A DNA stretch of 64,000 nt from Parus major. Taxonomy: Eukaryota > Chordata > Aves > Passeriformes > Paridae. The notes beneath the pieces were generated by a model. The model saw only the letters and a list, made by a program, of their open reading frames with translations, was not told the DNA's origin and did not search any database. Shown piece by piece: positions 45,001 through 57,000 of this stretch (positions within the stretch are counted from its first letter, which is position 1; each line of letters begins with the position of its first letter). The stretch lies in the NCBI RefSeq assembly GCF_001522545.3, contig NC_031776.1, positions 27,105,634 through 27,169,633 on the forward strand. The letters are read 5' to 3'. The translations under genes and the position numbers were made by a program.

Positions 45001-46626
45001 AGTTTAATGACATTAGTAATGGTACATAATGTCCTTTATATTTTTTTGATTTATTTTTCATATTTTAGTAAGAGAGAAGTTACTATTTTATGATCTTCAT
45101 AGACTCTGTTGATTTAGCTGACCAGACTCTTTACTTTCCCCCCATGGTTCTCAAAGAGGTGTTATAGAAGCTGTTACAGTGCACAATGATTTTAAGTTAC
45201 CCAGTGCATGGGGAAAAGGAGATTTTCTGAAGAGCTGGAGAGCAGAGAGCAAATTTTATCCACCAGTTAATGGATAGAATTACTTCTGGCTAAAAACAGT
45301 CATATACACCCTCAGCTTTTTGCCAGTCTCTGGCTGAGAGGGTTTTAAAAAAGCCAAAACAACCAGTTTGGAGTCATTGAAAAAGAGTGGTGTTGTATGC
45401 ATATGAACCTTAACTGAGTGATTGCTGGGAGTAATGTGCCCTACAGTTAGAAAAGCAATGAGCTCTCAAGGTTAAACATGGGTTATGCTTTTCTTTATGA
45501 AAAAACACAACTGCTTATACACTATTAAATTCAGCACAAATGAATTAACTGAACTCATCCTGTATTTTATTTTTGTGTTATTGTGCACTCATAATTAGAC
45601 AGCCCTGCCTGCTTATCAATAGCTTTTGTTGGGGCTTTTTTAGGTTCTGTAACTTCATAAACTGTTTGAAAAACCTTTTTCCTGGATGTGTGCAATACAA
45701 ACAACTGGGATTGACACCCCTCTCTCTATTAATGTTACAGTTCATTAACTCCATTGTTTACATCTTTACACTTGGTTGATTTGAACAGAATGATTTGAGT
45801 ACAGCTCAGTAGTCCCATTGTTACCCCAGTGTTGCCCAGACTGTTAAGAGTTTTGCATTGTTTTTTCACATTTGCTTTCTGTTATTCATTATGGAAAGGG
45901 ACAGTAATGGGGAACATACATAACTGTTACATACTTGTACATGTCTTGTGACCCTAGATAAGCCTGAAAGAGTGGGTATGCATGGAAAGAGTGTTTTAAT
46001 TTTCTGTTTTACTTGTAAGAGGCTAAGCACAATCTGGAAGGTGCATATAAGATTGTAAAAGAGATCCCAGCTGAGTTTCAGAGCAGTTTCTTCATGTGTG
46101 TCTTTGGTAGCACTCGCTGTGTTTTTAAGGAAGGGGACTGTGATAGCTCTGCCTCAGTGATCTGTTCAGCAAACAAGCTAAATCAGTCTCAATATCTCAC
46201 TAATGCATTAATGTTAAAGAAGAGTGGGGATTGTAAGAAAAGCTCACAATAAGTATGTGACTTATTAGCTGGTTCTAATAGTGAACAGATTTCACTAGCA
46301 ATTGCAGCTTTTACTATTGATTTTCTGGCATGTTTGGGCAGCCATCAGTACCCTACCGAATAACTGGAAAACATTGAGATAGAGACTAAATATATCAATT
46401 ATATATATCAATTATAAATCTAAATTGGAGGAAAGTTTACTTTTTGCTAAACCTTGTGCTGAAAGCTTTATAATGTTTTGTATTTGTAGAAAACAGAAAT
46501 AACATTTTGTGGTTTGTTTCAGCAATCTCTTGAGCTAGAAGCCACTCACAAATAAGATTATTATTTTACTGAATTTCTGAAGGCATTGCTTTGACCTTTG
46601 ATATCTTTTTTTGATCTGCTTTGCAG
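42020..46626 (+). other. SEC22A: SEC22A intron 4, 4.6 kb
   Basis: A long AT-rich intron. It contains T-runs (near 42840, 43620, 43738, 44650) and a small AT microsatellite with a repeated TATATCAATTA unit at 46390-46415. I see no exon, RNA gene or recognisable transposon. Confidence 0.85.
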
Positions 46627-46745
46627 CTCCTCATCAGCGTCTGGAACCTGTGACTCTGCCAGGGATTGTCTCATTTGTGCTTAGTCTGTTATGTGGAGCT
46701 TTGAATTTAATCCGTGGCTTCCATGCCATAGAAAGCCTTCTCCAG
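46627..46745 (+). CDS. SEC22A: SEC22A fourth coding exon (first membrane span)
   Basis: The acceptor is TTTGATCTGCTTTGCAG and the donor is CTCCAG|GTATTG. Two bases complete Ala181, then 39 codons (residues 182-220) follow. After [11 protein letters not shown] comes a strongly hydrophobic stretch, [16 protein letters not shown], taken as the first transmembrane helix. It is capped by [11 protein letters not shown]. From family knowledge the C-terminal half of SEC22A has several such helices, which anchor it in ER/Golgi membranes with the longin domain in the cytosol. The exon ends at a codon boundary (phase 0). Confidence 0.96.
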
Positions 46746-47649
46746 GTATTGTACATGTGTATGAATTTAAAAGTTATGCATCATAGCAATCACAGTTTTT
46801 GTTTTAGAAGATGCTGTATGATGAGTTGTGCCAGTTTTATTTGAGAAGTACTGTTGGTGAGGTCCGGCCTCTGTTACAAAACCTGTATTGTTTGTGATCC
46901 CTGCATCCTCCTTGAGTGTGCTGCCTCATTCATCGAGGCTGTGATTTCAACAGCAGTGGAAGGTGGGTGGCCAACTCCTTCCCTGGTACCTTGGTAGCAG
47001 TGAGGATGTGAGCATAATGTTCTGTTTTCTAAATTTATGCCAGGGTGTGAGGCGTTTAATTTCTATAGATGCTATTTAAAAACACTTGAGTGAAATAATG
47101 AACAGCTTTGAAAATCTGGGCAGTTTTACTGAAAAGTCCACAGAGCGGGAATCTTTAAACAGGTTTTATAAAATAGTTTTTTACAGAGAACTTTTGTAGT
47201 TTTTTGTTTGTATTTAATAAACCTTATTTCTCTTTGTGTATTGTAAGGATCAGTGTCAGAAAATTGTTGATTTCTTCTCAACTCCCCTCCCCAAACTGTC
47301 TCCCCTGAACCCGTATTTTTCCTGTAAAATCTCTACTATGGCCCTCCCTGTAGCCTTTGAGTTGCTTTCTATTCCATTGCTTCTGCTGGTTGTATTCCCA
47401 CAAGTGCTACAGTGTCACTAATAATGGTTTATGCTTTCAAGCAATTCAGGTGAATATGCTGACAGTACTTAGCAGGCATGCACAGAAAGTTACATGTGTT
47501 GCCACAAAAAACCCAAAGATGTCTTTACCATTTAATGGCTGTTATTGTGGTGATAGACATAGAAACTAAACACCCCATGAGTGTTTTCTGAGAGAAAATG
47601 GTAATCTTCTTGCTTAGTTGGTAGATAGTCTTTTCATTCTAACACATCT

Positions 47650-48035
47650 GGATTTCATAGAGACATTTAGGTTGGAAAAGACCTGAGTCCAACCATAACC
47701 CAGCACTGCCAAGTTCACTAAACCATGTTCCAAAATGCCACATCTACAAGGCTTCTAAATTCCTTCAGGGATGGTGACTCAACCACTTCCCTGGGCAGCT
47801 TGACAGCCCTTTCAGTGAAGAAATTTTTCCCCTGGTGCAGCATGAGGTGATTTCCTCTCATCTTACCCCTTACCTGGGAGAAGAGCCCAACCCCCATCTT
47901 GCTACAGCTTCCTTTCAGGTAGTTGCAGAGAGCAGTGAGTTCTCTCCTGAACTCCTTCTCCAGGCTAAACAGCCTCAGTTTCTCAGATGCTCCTTGTAAG
48001 TATTGATCTCTAGGCCCTTCAGCAGCCAACTGCAA
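47650..48035 (-). repeat. CR1 LINE 3' end, antisense to SEC22A
   Basis: On the plus strand it reads as the reverse complement of the CR1 3' end: GTTGGAAAAGACCTGAGTCC, ATGGTGACTCAACCACTTCC, CTGGGCAGCTTGACAGCCC, AGTGAAGAAATTTTTCCCCT, GGTGATTTCCTCTCATCTTA, TGGGAGAAGAGCCCAACCCC, and CTTCTCCAGGCTAAACAGCC. It is 5'-truncated. The 105-codon frame on the minus strand is CR1-derived and not a gene. Confidence 0.93.
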
Positions 48036-49104
48036 TATTTTTGATACCTAATGGATTTTTTTAGGTGAAGAAGAATACCTGTATTCGTATCTTACATAGT
48101 ATTGATATATGTAAAGATTGAATAAACAGTACTGTTGAGTCTCAGCATTTTGTGAAGACTAGTGGATAGATGAACATTTGTGGAAATGTTTCATGCTAGG
48201 TCTTTCTTTTTGAGTTGTCTTTGGTTTGTTTTTTAAAGAAAGGCCAAGTTGAACCTACATCTCTACTTTATCCCTAATTAGGTTTTTCTGTGTTATGTGC
48301 ATTTCTCTCAATTTATAAATAGGAATGATGATTTTAAAGTATGCTGTAGTACAAATAGTACTGAACAGATTTCTGTCAGTTAGTGTGATGTTGCTAAAAC
48401 TTATTTTGTTACCTTTCTGCAGCTGAGTTTTAAAAAAGAACACCAATGTTCGATTAATCTAAGTGATGACAGGACATCCAGTTAATTTTATTCTCTGTGT
48501 TATTGCATCTGGAGGTAATAGATTTCAGTACGGATGGAAGATAATTTTCATTTCTGACAAATGAGGCACACTAAAAATCCATTAAAATTTCTCTTAATTT
48601 ACTTTATTATGGAAAAATCCACAAGGTTTAGGGAGAAGTAATCCAAAATTTAATTAATGGAATGTATTGTGAGAAGTCATTCAAAAGCATCTCTCTGAAT
48701 TACTGTTTGCTTTATCATCAGTGGTTTTATTTGGGTGTTAGTAAAATTCTGTTACAATCTGTTACTGTACTCCACCAAATACACAGTGGCACTGGGGCAA
48801 AGACACACTGGGTAGAAGTTACTGCATTGTGTATGTAATTTTTATGTGCAGACATGCAAAGTTTTTCCTTCACAGCACAGGACATGGAAATACTTCACTC
48901 TGAACATACTCTCAGCAGACACAAGTTCTTGTGAATGCACCACCATCTTCTCAAGTGATATTTCCTCTCAAGGACAAACATTTGCATGACTACCCATTGT
49001 TTTCCTTGGAAAGTTTTTGGTGGTTGCAGATGTTTGCTAGAAATGCAGTTAGAATAGTCATTGAGTGTGGAAATTTACTCTGCTCAGCAGAGTATTCTCT
49101 TATC

Positions 49105-49132
49105 AACTTATTCAAACACATTTGAATAAGTT
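49105..49132 (+). repeat. Perfect inverted repeat, 12-base arms, 4-base loop
   Basis: AACTTATTCAAA, CACA, TTTGAATAAGTT. The arms are exact reverse complements with a tetraloop spacing, so the transcribed RNA could form a 12-pair hairpin. It lies in SEC22A intron 5, about 610 bases before the next exon. The stem is too short for a typical microRNA precursor. Confidence 0.88.
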
Positions 49133-49742
49133 AAAGGATTTGTTTTCTAAACACATAGTAGAAAAATCTGTCACTTCAAGTAAATTTTTCCATCTTTCCT
49201 TCAAGAGAACCTTATTTTCCAAGTCTGTCGGATAAATTCCTGTGCTGCTGTTTGCTCTCACTGTCTGAGCACAGAGCTGCCTTCGTTATTCTCTGTGTGG
49301 AGTTTTACCCCACCCTAGTGGCCAGTTTGTGTCTGTTCCTGTTAACCTTGTTTCCATTTTGTGAAACTTTAGGGGAAGGCACAATTCTACAAAGTTGCTA
49401 TTAAAGGTGGCTACCAGTGTTTAGACTTTAATTTTCGAAGGCATCTGGAGAAGGTAGATACCCAGTGTTAGAGATGGACTTCTTTAAAGCTTTTGAAAAA
49501 TCTTGGCAAGAGTTGTTTGTTGTGAATAAACAGTTTGGTCAGACTCCAGGTCATGATTTTTTTGCAGACACACAGGTAAGCACTCGTTAGTCCTAATTCT
49601 CAGTTTAGTGTGGTAAAGGAATTGCTTTAAATCCCTGTGTAAAACTACTTTAACATGCAATAATTCATAACTTTTGTACTGTAAGTGCCTGGTATTTCAC
49701 TTGTTTCTGTGTAAAACATAGCTTTTTGTTTTATTCTTGCAG

Positions 49743-49808
49743 AATGAAGGTGAAGATTTCAGCTATGTTATTGCATTTTTTCTTGGAACAGCAGCCTGTT
49801 TGTACCAG
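49743..49808 (+). CDS. SEC22A: SEC22A fifth coding exon (membrane span)
   Basis: A short phase-0 exon of exactly 22 codons (residues 221-242). The acceptor is GTTTTATTCTTGCAG and the donor is TACCAG|GTGTGT. It encodes an acidic loop (NEGEDF) followed by the start of the second hydrophobic helix, [15 protein letters not shown], which continues into the next exon. The acidic loop matches the mammalian position with ordinary substitutions. Its small size makes it easy to miss in frame-based gene finding; splice consensus on both sides and exact frame support it. Confidence 0.95.
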
Positions 49809-52800
49809 GTGTGTTTTTCTTCTTGCATAATTCACTAGAGTTTAGAAACATTACTCAGTCATGCGTAAGTGTCATTATGTTTTCTTAAATGTCACAGACA
49901 CTTGAATAGGGTGATAATAAAAAATATCTTCTGCTCTGTTTTTTTTCATTAATCATAAAGTATCGTGTAGTAGTAGATTGATACAAAGAGCTTCTGTTTG
50001 CCGGCATTTTTTCTCCAGCTGGATGATTAAGACATTTAATTAAGATAATTATCTCTAAAGTCACAAGCAGTGGAGGTTACATTATTTTCTTGAAATAATA
50101 GTTTCATAGTTCAAGCAGACTTAACCATCTGAATAAATTGCTTACTGCTTCTCCCTGATGGGCAGATTTAAAGTAAATACAGTAATACTTAAGCACTGCA
50201 CCCTGGAATTTTCCTCATTTTGTACTTTAATGTGTATCTTCCTTTTCAAAGCTTGTGGCCAGTTTTCACTGATTTCCTGCCTGTTTTCCCTTTGTTTTTC
50301 TTGTCTTTCAGTATTCCATTTCTGCATCTGAATATTGACTTTGTTATAATTTATAGCAAGGTGCCTGCTGGCATCTGTCATTCAGTGACACTGCTGTTAC
50401 ATTAACCTATGTCTGTCTGTCATGCTCAGTTGCTGTTACTATAATTACTTTGACTTTTAATCTTAGACTTGTGGAGTATGCAGGTTTTACTTGTTTCTGT
50501 GTGCCACTGTTTAGTACTGTGTCAGACAATAATATAAGAAAATGCCTTTCTATCAGTCTTTTGTCCAGGTTATCTGTAATCTTCATACTCTACAATTTAT
50601 CTCTAGCAAAGTGTCACAAAACATGACTTCTGTTCTTCAGCACTTGTTGACTTTCCATCAACTTCTGCCTTAAATAATTTAGATTGGTGTTAATTTTCCA
50701 TGCCAGCAGTCTGTTCCATATCAGATAAGGCAGAGCTCCTCCATTCTTTTTTTGTGTAAAAAATGCACTTCTTCCCTCCTCTCCTGAACTGGAAACCTTA
50801 TTCTTTATAAAGTATTCATGTCTGTCCATTGAGACATGAGGATGTGTATCTTTCCTCCACTGTTTGCCTTGAACTGAGCTGTCTGAATGAAAGAATCCAT
50901 GCAACTTGGAATGTAGGCTTTTTATTAATACTCAAAATACATCTGTTGAAACTCTGTTTCCCACTGTCTGGTATCATCCCTGCAATATCTGATTGGTCAG
51001 TTTTCAGAATTGAGGGTTGTTGGTTCTCTGGTATGTTCTGATGTTCTTTGGCTACAGTTAAGAGCTCAGGACATTAATTCTCTGTGTTGCCCAACAGGAA
51101 CATTTCACTGACATTTCACTGTCATTCACCCACCAGGCGTCCTTCATGCTGTATTGTCTTGTTCAGTTAATAACAATGCAGCAGTGTGTCTCTAGTTCCC
51201 AAGAAATGGTTAGAACTCGGGTATGCTGGCAAAAGAACAGGACTTCCATGGATGTTTTAGGCTCACTGACATGTCTAGCGTTAATTCATAGTTTCTAGTC
51301 TTTTTTAAAGAAAAGTAACAACAGTCTCAGTTGTGCCAGAAGTAGAAGCTGATCCTTCAGTCATTTCTTTACATTCATTAAAAAAAAACAAAATCAAAAA
51401 TCAAAATCTTCTCTGAAGTAGCACAGAGGAGCCTTCTTCATAAAAGCATGCTCAGTATAACACTTAATGGTAACATTTCCCTTTAGTAGAAGAAAAACAA
51501 CCCTCAGGAGTTTCCTAACAGTACTTGTTACAGTAAGCTGTTAAAACTGTAGTGTTTTGGCCTTCTGACTGTTTTTTGGCCTTTTCATCTGTTCTGTAAG
51601 GGGCACATCCAGTAATTCAGAGCTAGACCAATGAAAGATACACTTCAGAATTCATTTAAAACAGTTCTTTAGTAAAAGTCACAGTCATACGACATCATGT
51701 TACAGTAACATTTTTAAACTACTGTTTTCAAGCCTTTATTAATCATTTTGATGAAGCATATCTTGACTCTTATTTTAATCTTGGAAGCAGTCACACTTGT
51801 TCATACGTTGTCAGTGGAAGTGACAGCACTAGGAAATTATCTCAATTCTTATTGCAGAGATACCAGTACCAACTAATTGCTCTTTTAGATATGCTTCTTG
51901 AATTTGTCAGCACAAGTAGGTTGCATTTACTCTGCTCAGAATGGCCAGGCAGGTTCAGAACACTTCTGACTGGGTTTTGAAACATGCAGATTATTCATCT
52001 CTAGTCTTATTTTGCTTTGGAGGAAGGACATATAAATCTTACTGATTGTGCCAGTCCTCACCTCTCTGACAATATTTAGATATCCAGATGCTTCAAGTAG
52101 TTTTGCTGCTCTCAGCTACACTTGCAGTGGAAATGCATGCTTTGTAACAAAAGTGGTAAGAGTTCAAATAGAATGTAAAGTAACCTCAATAAATTGCATT
52201 GTTCAGTTGCCTTTTTTTTGAAGAACATGAAAAACGAAAAGAAAATTTAGTTTTTTTACTGATAAAACATGGCAAATGCCCAGGAAGAACAGAAATGGCA
52301 CTTAGATAATCTGTTGATGGATGCTATTAAATATGTGTGACCATAGTTATAAATCCATTTGGAACAGATTTGGAATAGAAAGTAAGCATAAATACTATTG
52401 TTATCTACCTTAAAGCTCAGAGAAAAACTTCCTTCAGCAGAAATTACCTGATCAAGGGAAGGGACAGAGGATTTTTTTTTATTTTGTAGCAGTTAAGGGA
52501 GTAGTTCAAACATGAGAAGAAATAAAAATAATGTCTGGGTAAAAGCTGTGTCCTTTTAGAGATAAAAACTGAGGCAAAAGACTTGAACAGATTTCCTGTT
52601 ACAGTAGGAAGAAGGCTGAGTAGGGAACTGTGGGCAGTCCTGACAGACTGTGTTACACCACATTGTGCAGAACATTGCCTAAAATGTGGTAGAATTCCAG
52701 GAGAGTAGTTGTGTCTCTCCAAATGCGATCAGTTCTGCAGCAGATGAAGCAGGGCAGTGGGTGTGGGCCTCTGCATCTGCCAGGTAACCCTCAGCATCAC

Positions 52801-53232
52801 AGCATCACTCCTGGCAGGATACTGGGAGGTGTCTGGGGGAGTACTGAGCTCTGGGTCCCTGTCCTTCCTATTGCTTTCCTGAAGAAGACTGCTGCTGTTC
52901 CTTCTCCACTGCTTGAGTAGAGCAGAGTTTATTTTGACCAGAGATTGCCAGGAACATCCACTGTCTTTTGTCATAGGCCACTCATTGCAGGCTGTAATTA
53001 ATTATTGTGAAAGAATTGTTCTCAGAAAGGGTTTAATGCAAGCAAAATGTAGCCTTGTAATGGTATCAGGTACTCTTCATCCTTCTATGACTGCTGAATT
53101 GATACTGTTCTTCCATGTCTGATTCAGACTTTTCCTTGGTTTGGGCTGTAAGTTTTCAGTGACCAGATAGTTTTTCTTCAATAGAAGTTATTTTCCATGA
53201 AGTAACCTGATTTGTTTTTTATTTCCTGACAG
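49809..53232 (+). other. SEC22A: SEC22A intron 6, 3.4 kb
   Basis: An AT-rich intron with no recognisable transposon, RNA gene or extra exon. The acceptor region is T-rich (TTGTTTTTTATTTCCTGACAG). Confidence 0.85.
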
Positions 53233-53433
53233 TGTTACCTGTTTGTGTACTACACAGGCTGGAGGAATGCCAAATCCTTCCTGACCTTTGGGTTGATCTG
53301 CCTGTGTAACATGTACCTGTATGAACTGCGCAACCTGTGGCAGCTCTTCTTCCATGTGACTGTGGGAGCTTTTTCCACCTTACAGATCCGACTGCGACAA
53401 CCCCAGGGAAAGTCTCCTGATTACAATGTCTGA
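53233..53433 (+). CDS. SEC22A: SEC22A last coding exon (membrane spans and C-terminus)
   Basis: Sixty-six codons (residues 243-308) plus TGA at 53431-53433. Together with the previous exon it carries three hydrophobic segments: [10 protein letters not shown] completing helix two, then [18 protein letters not shown], then [19 protein letters not shown] polar tail follows, [14 protein letters not shown]. The multi-span C-terminus is the hallmark separating SEC22A (and SEC22C) from single-anchor SEC22B. The summed coding length over six exons is 927 bases including the stop, with no frameshift or premature stop, so the gene looks intact. Confidence 0.96.
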   Translation, partial: CYLFVYYTGWRNAKSFLTFGLICLCNMYLYELRNLWQLFFHVTVGAFSTLQIRLRQPQGKSPDYNV

Positions 53434-54060
53434 CAAGTCCTGGAACATTGAGACCAAGTCTTGTTCCAGTAGTTACTCTCAGGAATGTAAAGCTGTTCTC
53501 CAAAAGAAGAAGCTGTCTGAATGGGGCTTTTTTTTTTTTCTTTTGTTTTCTTTTTAATATATCAATGTAAGATGCCTATGGACATTTTACACTTGGTGGT
53601 TGAACCTTTTTTTAATTATTTTTTTATTTTCTTGAAAAGGACACAAAAGAATATGGGACTAGAGGAGGAAAGTGAAACAGATCCATGCAGTGAAATGTAT
53701 ATGTAGAATATGACTGATGGTATAAAAAAGCTTCATTCATACATTCCTGGAGATAATCTGATGTGGAACTATCTGATGGTATTGCATGATCACATTATCT
53801 GATGGTAATGTGGAAATACATTTTTACATTAATGGAGGAATGTGTAGAGTATGTTCTGCATATCGTGCAAGCTTTTCACTTCCAAGGTCAGTTTTGCCTT
53901 TGTGAGGCAGTAGGGAATAGGCTAAATAATAATAATGCTATTGCATATTAGCAAACTAGATGTGGAATATGTAAGATACTAAATTTCGGAATGTTTTATT
54001 TCGCATTGACATATATGTGAATGTTTTCTTAATTAAAATGTAACCTGGAAACTCAGTTTC
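53434..54060 (+). other. SEC22A: SEC22A 3' UTR (proposed)
   Basis: U-rich sequence after the stop, with T-runs near 53530 and 53620. A short imperfect direct repeat is present: TATCTGATGGTA occurs at 53770 and 53796, 26 bases apart. The end is placed about 20 bases past an ATTAAA at 54032. A longer form ending after the AATAAA at 54379 is possible. Confidence 0.5.
54032..54037 (+). terminator. SEC22A: Candidate polyadenylation signal ATTAAA of SEC22A
   Basis: ATTAAA, the commonest variant signal, lies 599 bases after the stop. The DNA downstream is GT/T-rich (CTTGTGCTGTAAGTTC, TTTCATGTATTTTC). An AATAAA at 54379-54384 is an alternative. Confidence 0.5.
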
Positions 54061-57000
54061 TGGGGACATGGCGCTCTTTCTTGTGCTGTAAGTTCTTTCA
54101 TGTATTTTCATTTATGTTTTTCTTTTAATTATTCTTTGACATTGATTTCTGTAGATAGGGTTCATTTTTTGTAATTATCCAAAAAGTTCTGCCACTAAAT
54201 CCAGGATTCTTGCACGCTTCATGTGTTTGGACTCTGGAAGGGTTGAAAGAGAACGGATTGGTGAGTAAATGGAGTGACTTGTACTTGTTGGATTATTGTT
54301 CTTTTTATATGTTCTTCCTTTCAGAAATGGATGAATAATTAGCTCAAACCTGAGACAGACAACTGGTGACAGGAAAATAATAAATCAGTCTGATTAGCTT
54401 AAACAAGAAATACAGGGATTGTGTTGATTCTTTGGGCTTTATGGATTGGGTGTTTTTGAGCTGGGATAAAATCTCTGTGATCTCGTTGAGAGAACAATTG
54501 TATGCTCCCAAAGCTGGTGAATCAAACACAAGCCCCAACCAACCATACAAGACCACCATCACTTACATTGGGATTTTATACAACAGTTATTTATGATGTT
54601 CTATAATGTATAAATAGATGTAGGTTTTTATCTACAAGTTGTAATCAAGCCTTAATGGAAGAGAGGTTGCAATGCTTTTGTGTTGCTGGATTTGGAAATT
54701 GGCAGAGATCTGCTGTGCTATGAAATGCTGGCCCAGGCAAATTTTCTTGGGTATTTCATACCAAAATGTTATGTTTTAAAATAAGTTATTTAGTATCAGA
54801 TATTATGACCAAGAAAAAAGGAGATGGATATCTTTCTTTTTAAGTGATGGAGTATTAGTTAATTGTGCATAAATACTACAACCAAGAATTAGAGGATGAA
54901 ACTGCAATGGGAAGTGGTGTGTCTCAGACTGCTGTCTGAGGTGAAGCCTTTGGAGACCCCTTGATGTGCAGGCTCCAGGGTTGGTGCTTTGCAGTCAATT
55001 TTCTTCCCTCCCCACTTAGGGACAGAGAGGAAGGTGTTTATGAACATGAGCAGCAAACAGCCTTAGCTTAGCACCAAGAATTGCTTGTATTAGCATCCAG
55101 TGCACCATTCTGAAATGGTGAAGAGCAGCCCTTTGTCATTTAAAATCAGTGATTAAAAAATAGAGCTATTATAAGTGTAAAACTAGGTTTTATTTTGCTT
55201 ATAGTGTCTAGAAGAACTCTTACACCTGTCTTTCCACCTCCACTGATAGGCAGGGAAGCTATTACAAATGCCTTAAGTACTACTGCTTAGTTTTTAACTC
55301 AGGTTGTTGTGCACATACAGATTTTTTTGTTGCATCATTTCTTTGGTTTATATGTTGGCAGAGAATTTTGTTTTCTCTGAGGCACTGTCCTTTCCTTCTA
55401 TTCCCAAAGATCCATTTTTAAGGAATGAAAACTTCCTTTGTCATAGCATCTGGAGCCATTATTCCATTCCAGTTATGCTGGCATTAAACTAATTGCTGAT
55501 TAGCAGGTATAATGAACAAATGCAACTGCCAGTATAACAGAAAACAGTTGGGGTTTTGTTTGCTTGTTTTTATAGCACTGATAAAATCCCATTTCACAGT
55601 GAAAAGTTAATGAGCATGACTGTTCTTCATTATGTGGTATTACTAGGTGCTAAAAACATGGCTTCTTAGCATGTTTGAGTTTGACTGTAATATTAGAACT
55701 TGCTGACATTTTGGTATGAGATCAGAACCAAGATACAGCAGGCCAGGCTGGAGGTGAAAATTTATTGAAAATTCCCAGGATTTCCTTTTTGCTTACACAA
55801 AGTCAGCATTCAGGCAGGGCTTTCCTGCTGATTTTACTGGGTACTTGAGTTACCAGACTTAGGAAGATGAATTTAGGAAAGCTGATTACTCTTGAACAGC
55901 AGGCTTTACTTCAGTATGAAGTGCAGATGGCCATTCGTGGTTGCTCAATTGTTCTGTGGGATTTAGTAAAAGCAGAGCCCATTTCATGCTGTATTGATAA
56001 AGGAAGATCTGAAGGTTGGAATGGGTTCATCCAACACCCACAACAGAATGTTTATCTTTCATAAAGTGTCACTGTATTTGCTTTTAGGAAGGAATGACCA
56101 AAGGCTTGCCTGACTTACAAAAGGTAGGTATATAATGCCATTTCCAGTAGATGGCAATAGTTATTTGCATGTAAAATTCTCTGTTAAAAGATCTCTGGGG
56201 CGAGCTGCTTACAGGGAAGCCCACTGCAGCTGCTGTCCCCTGGAGCTTTCTATTGGAATGGCAGGGCCGTGCTGCCCCAGGCGCCCCTCGGAGTGTCAGT
56301 GCTGCTCTCCTGCTGCGCTAACTCCCGGCTGGAACCTGCCCTCTTCCCGGGGAGCCACGGGACAGGGCTGGCCCCAGCAGTGCGGCCACCTCACCTGCCC
56401 TGCAGGCCAGTGCCAGGGCACAGCAGGGCGTGCAGGGACTGAGAGGTGCTCAGGGACAGAAAATATGTCTCTGCTTTTTACAGGAAACTACCTGGCTCCC
56501 AAAGGGCAGGGAAATGTTGCTGCTCCTGCCCCCCATCCTGCTTGAAATTCAGTTTTCTCAGACTTCCCCCCCACCTCCCCGGAGCCTACTTGCTCCTTCA
56601 GTTTCAAGGACAGTGGGTCAAGAGCATGGAAATTTGCGTTTGTTCAGCTTAAAACAGCTGAGCTGCCCTTTTCCCAGCAGCATCCCAAGCTTGCTCTCTC
56701 TGACAACTGAACTTCAGTCTGGAAGTGATGGTACTCTGAGGAGCACTTGGGAAACTTAACAGAATGAAAATATTTGCCTCTGGGCATATTTTTTGGCCAG
56801 GTGCTGGTGTCTGTGGATTGTTGTATAACACATAAACATCCAGGCTGGAGATATTTGTAGTGCAAGACACACATATAAGAAATTCAGTGTGTCTCAAATG
56901 TATCATTTTATTATATGCAGGCAGATACTTGATGAAGCAAGATCTGTGTTGGGGGGAAGTGGCTAAACACCATAAAATTTATCAAAATGCTTTCTGGGTG

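Larger units (their letters stand above)
46746..49742 (+). other. SEC22A: SEC22A intron 5, 3.0 kb
   Basis: This intron contains a well-preserved antisense CR1 3' end (47650-48035) and a perfect 12-base-arm inverted repeat at 49105-49132. The remaining sequence is AT-rich with no supported feature. Confidence 0.85.

Noticed and set aside
47718..48035. 105-codon minus-strand open frame
   Set aside because: The frame is entirely inside an antisense CR1 3' end (47650-48035), so it is transposon-derived.
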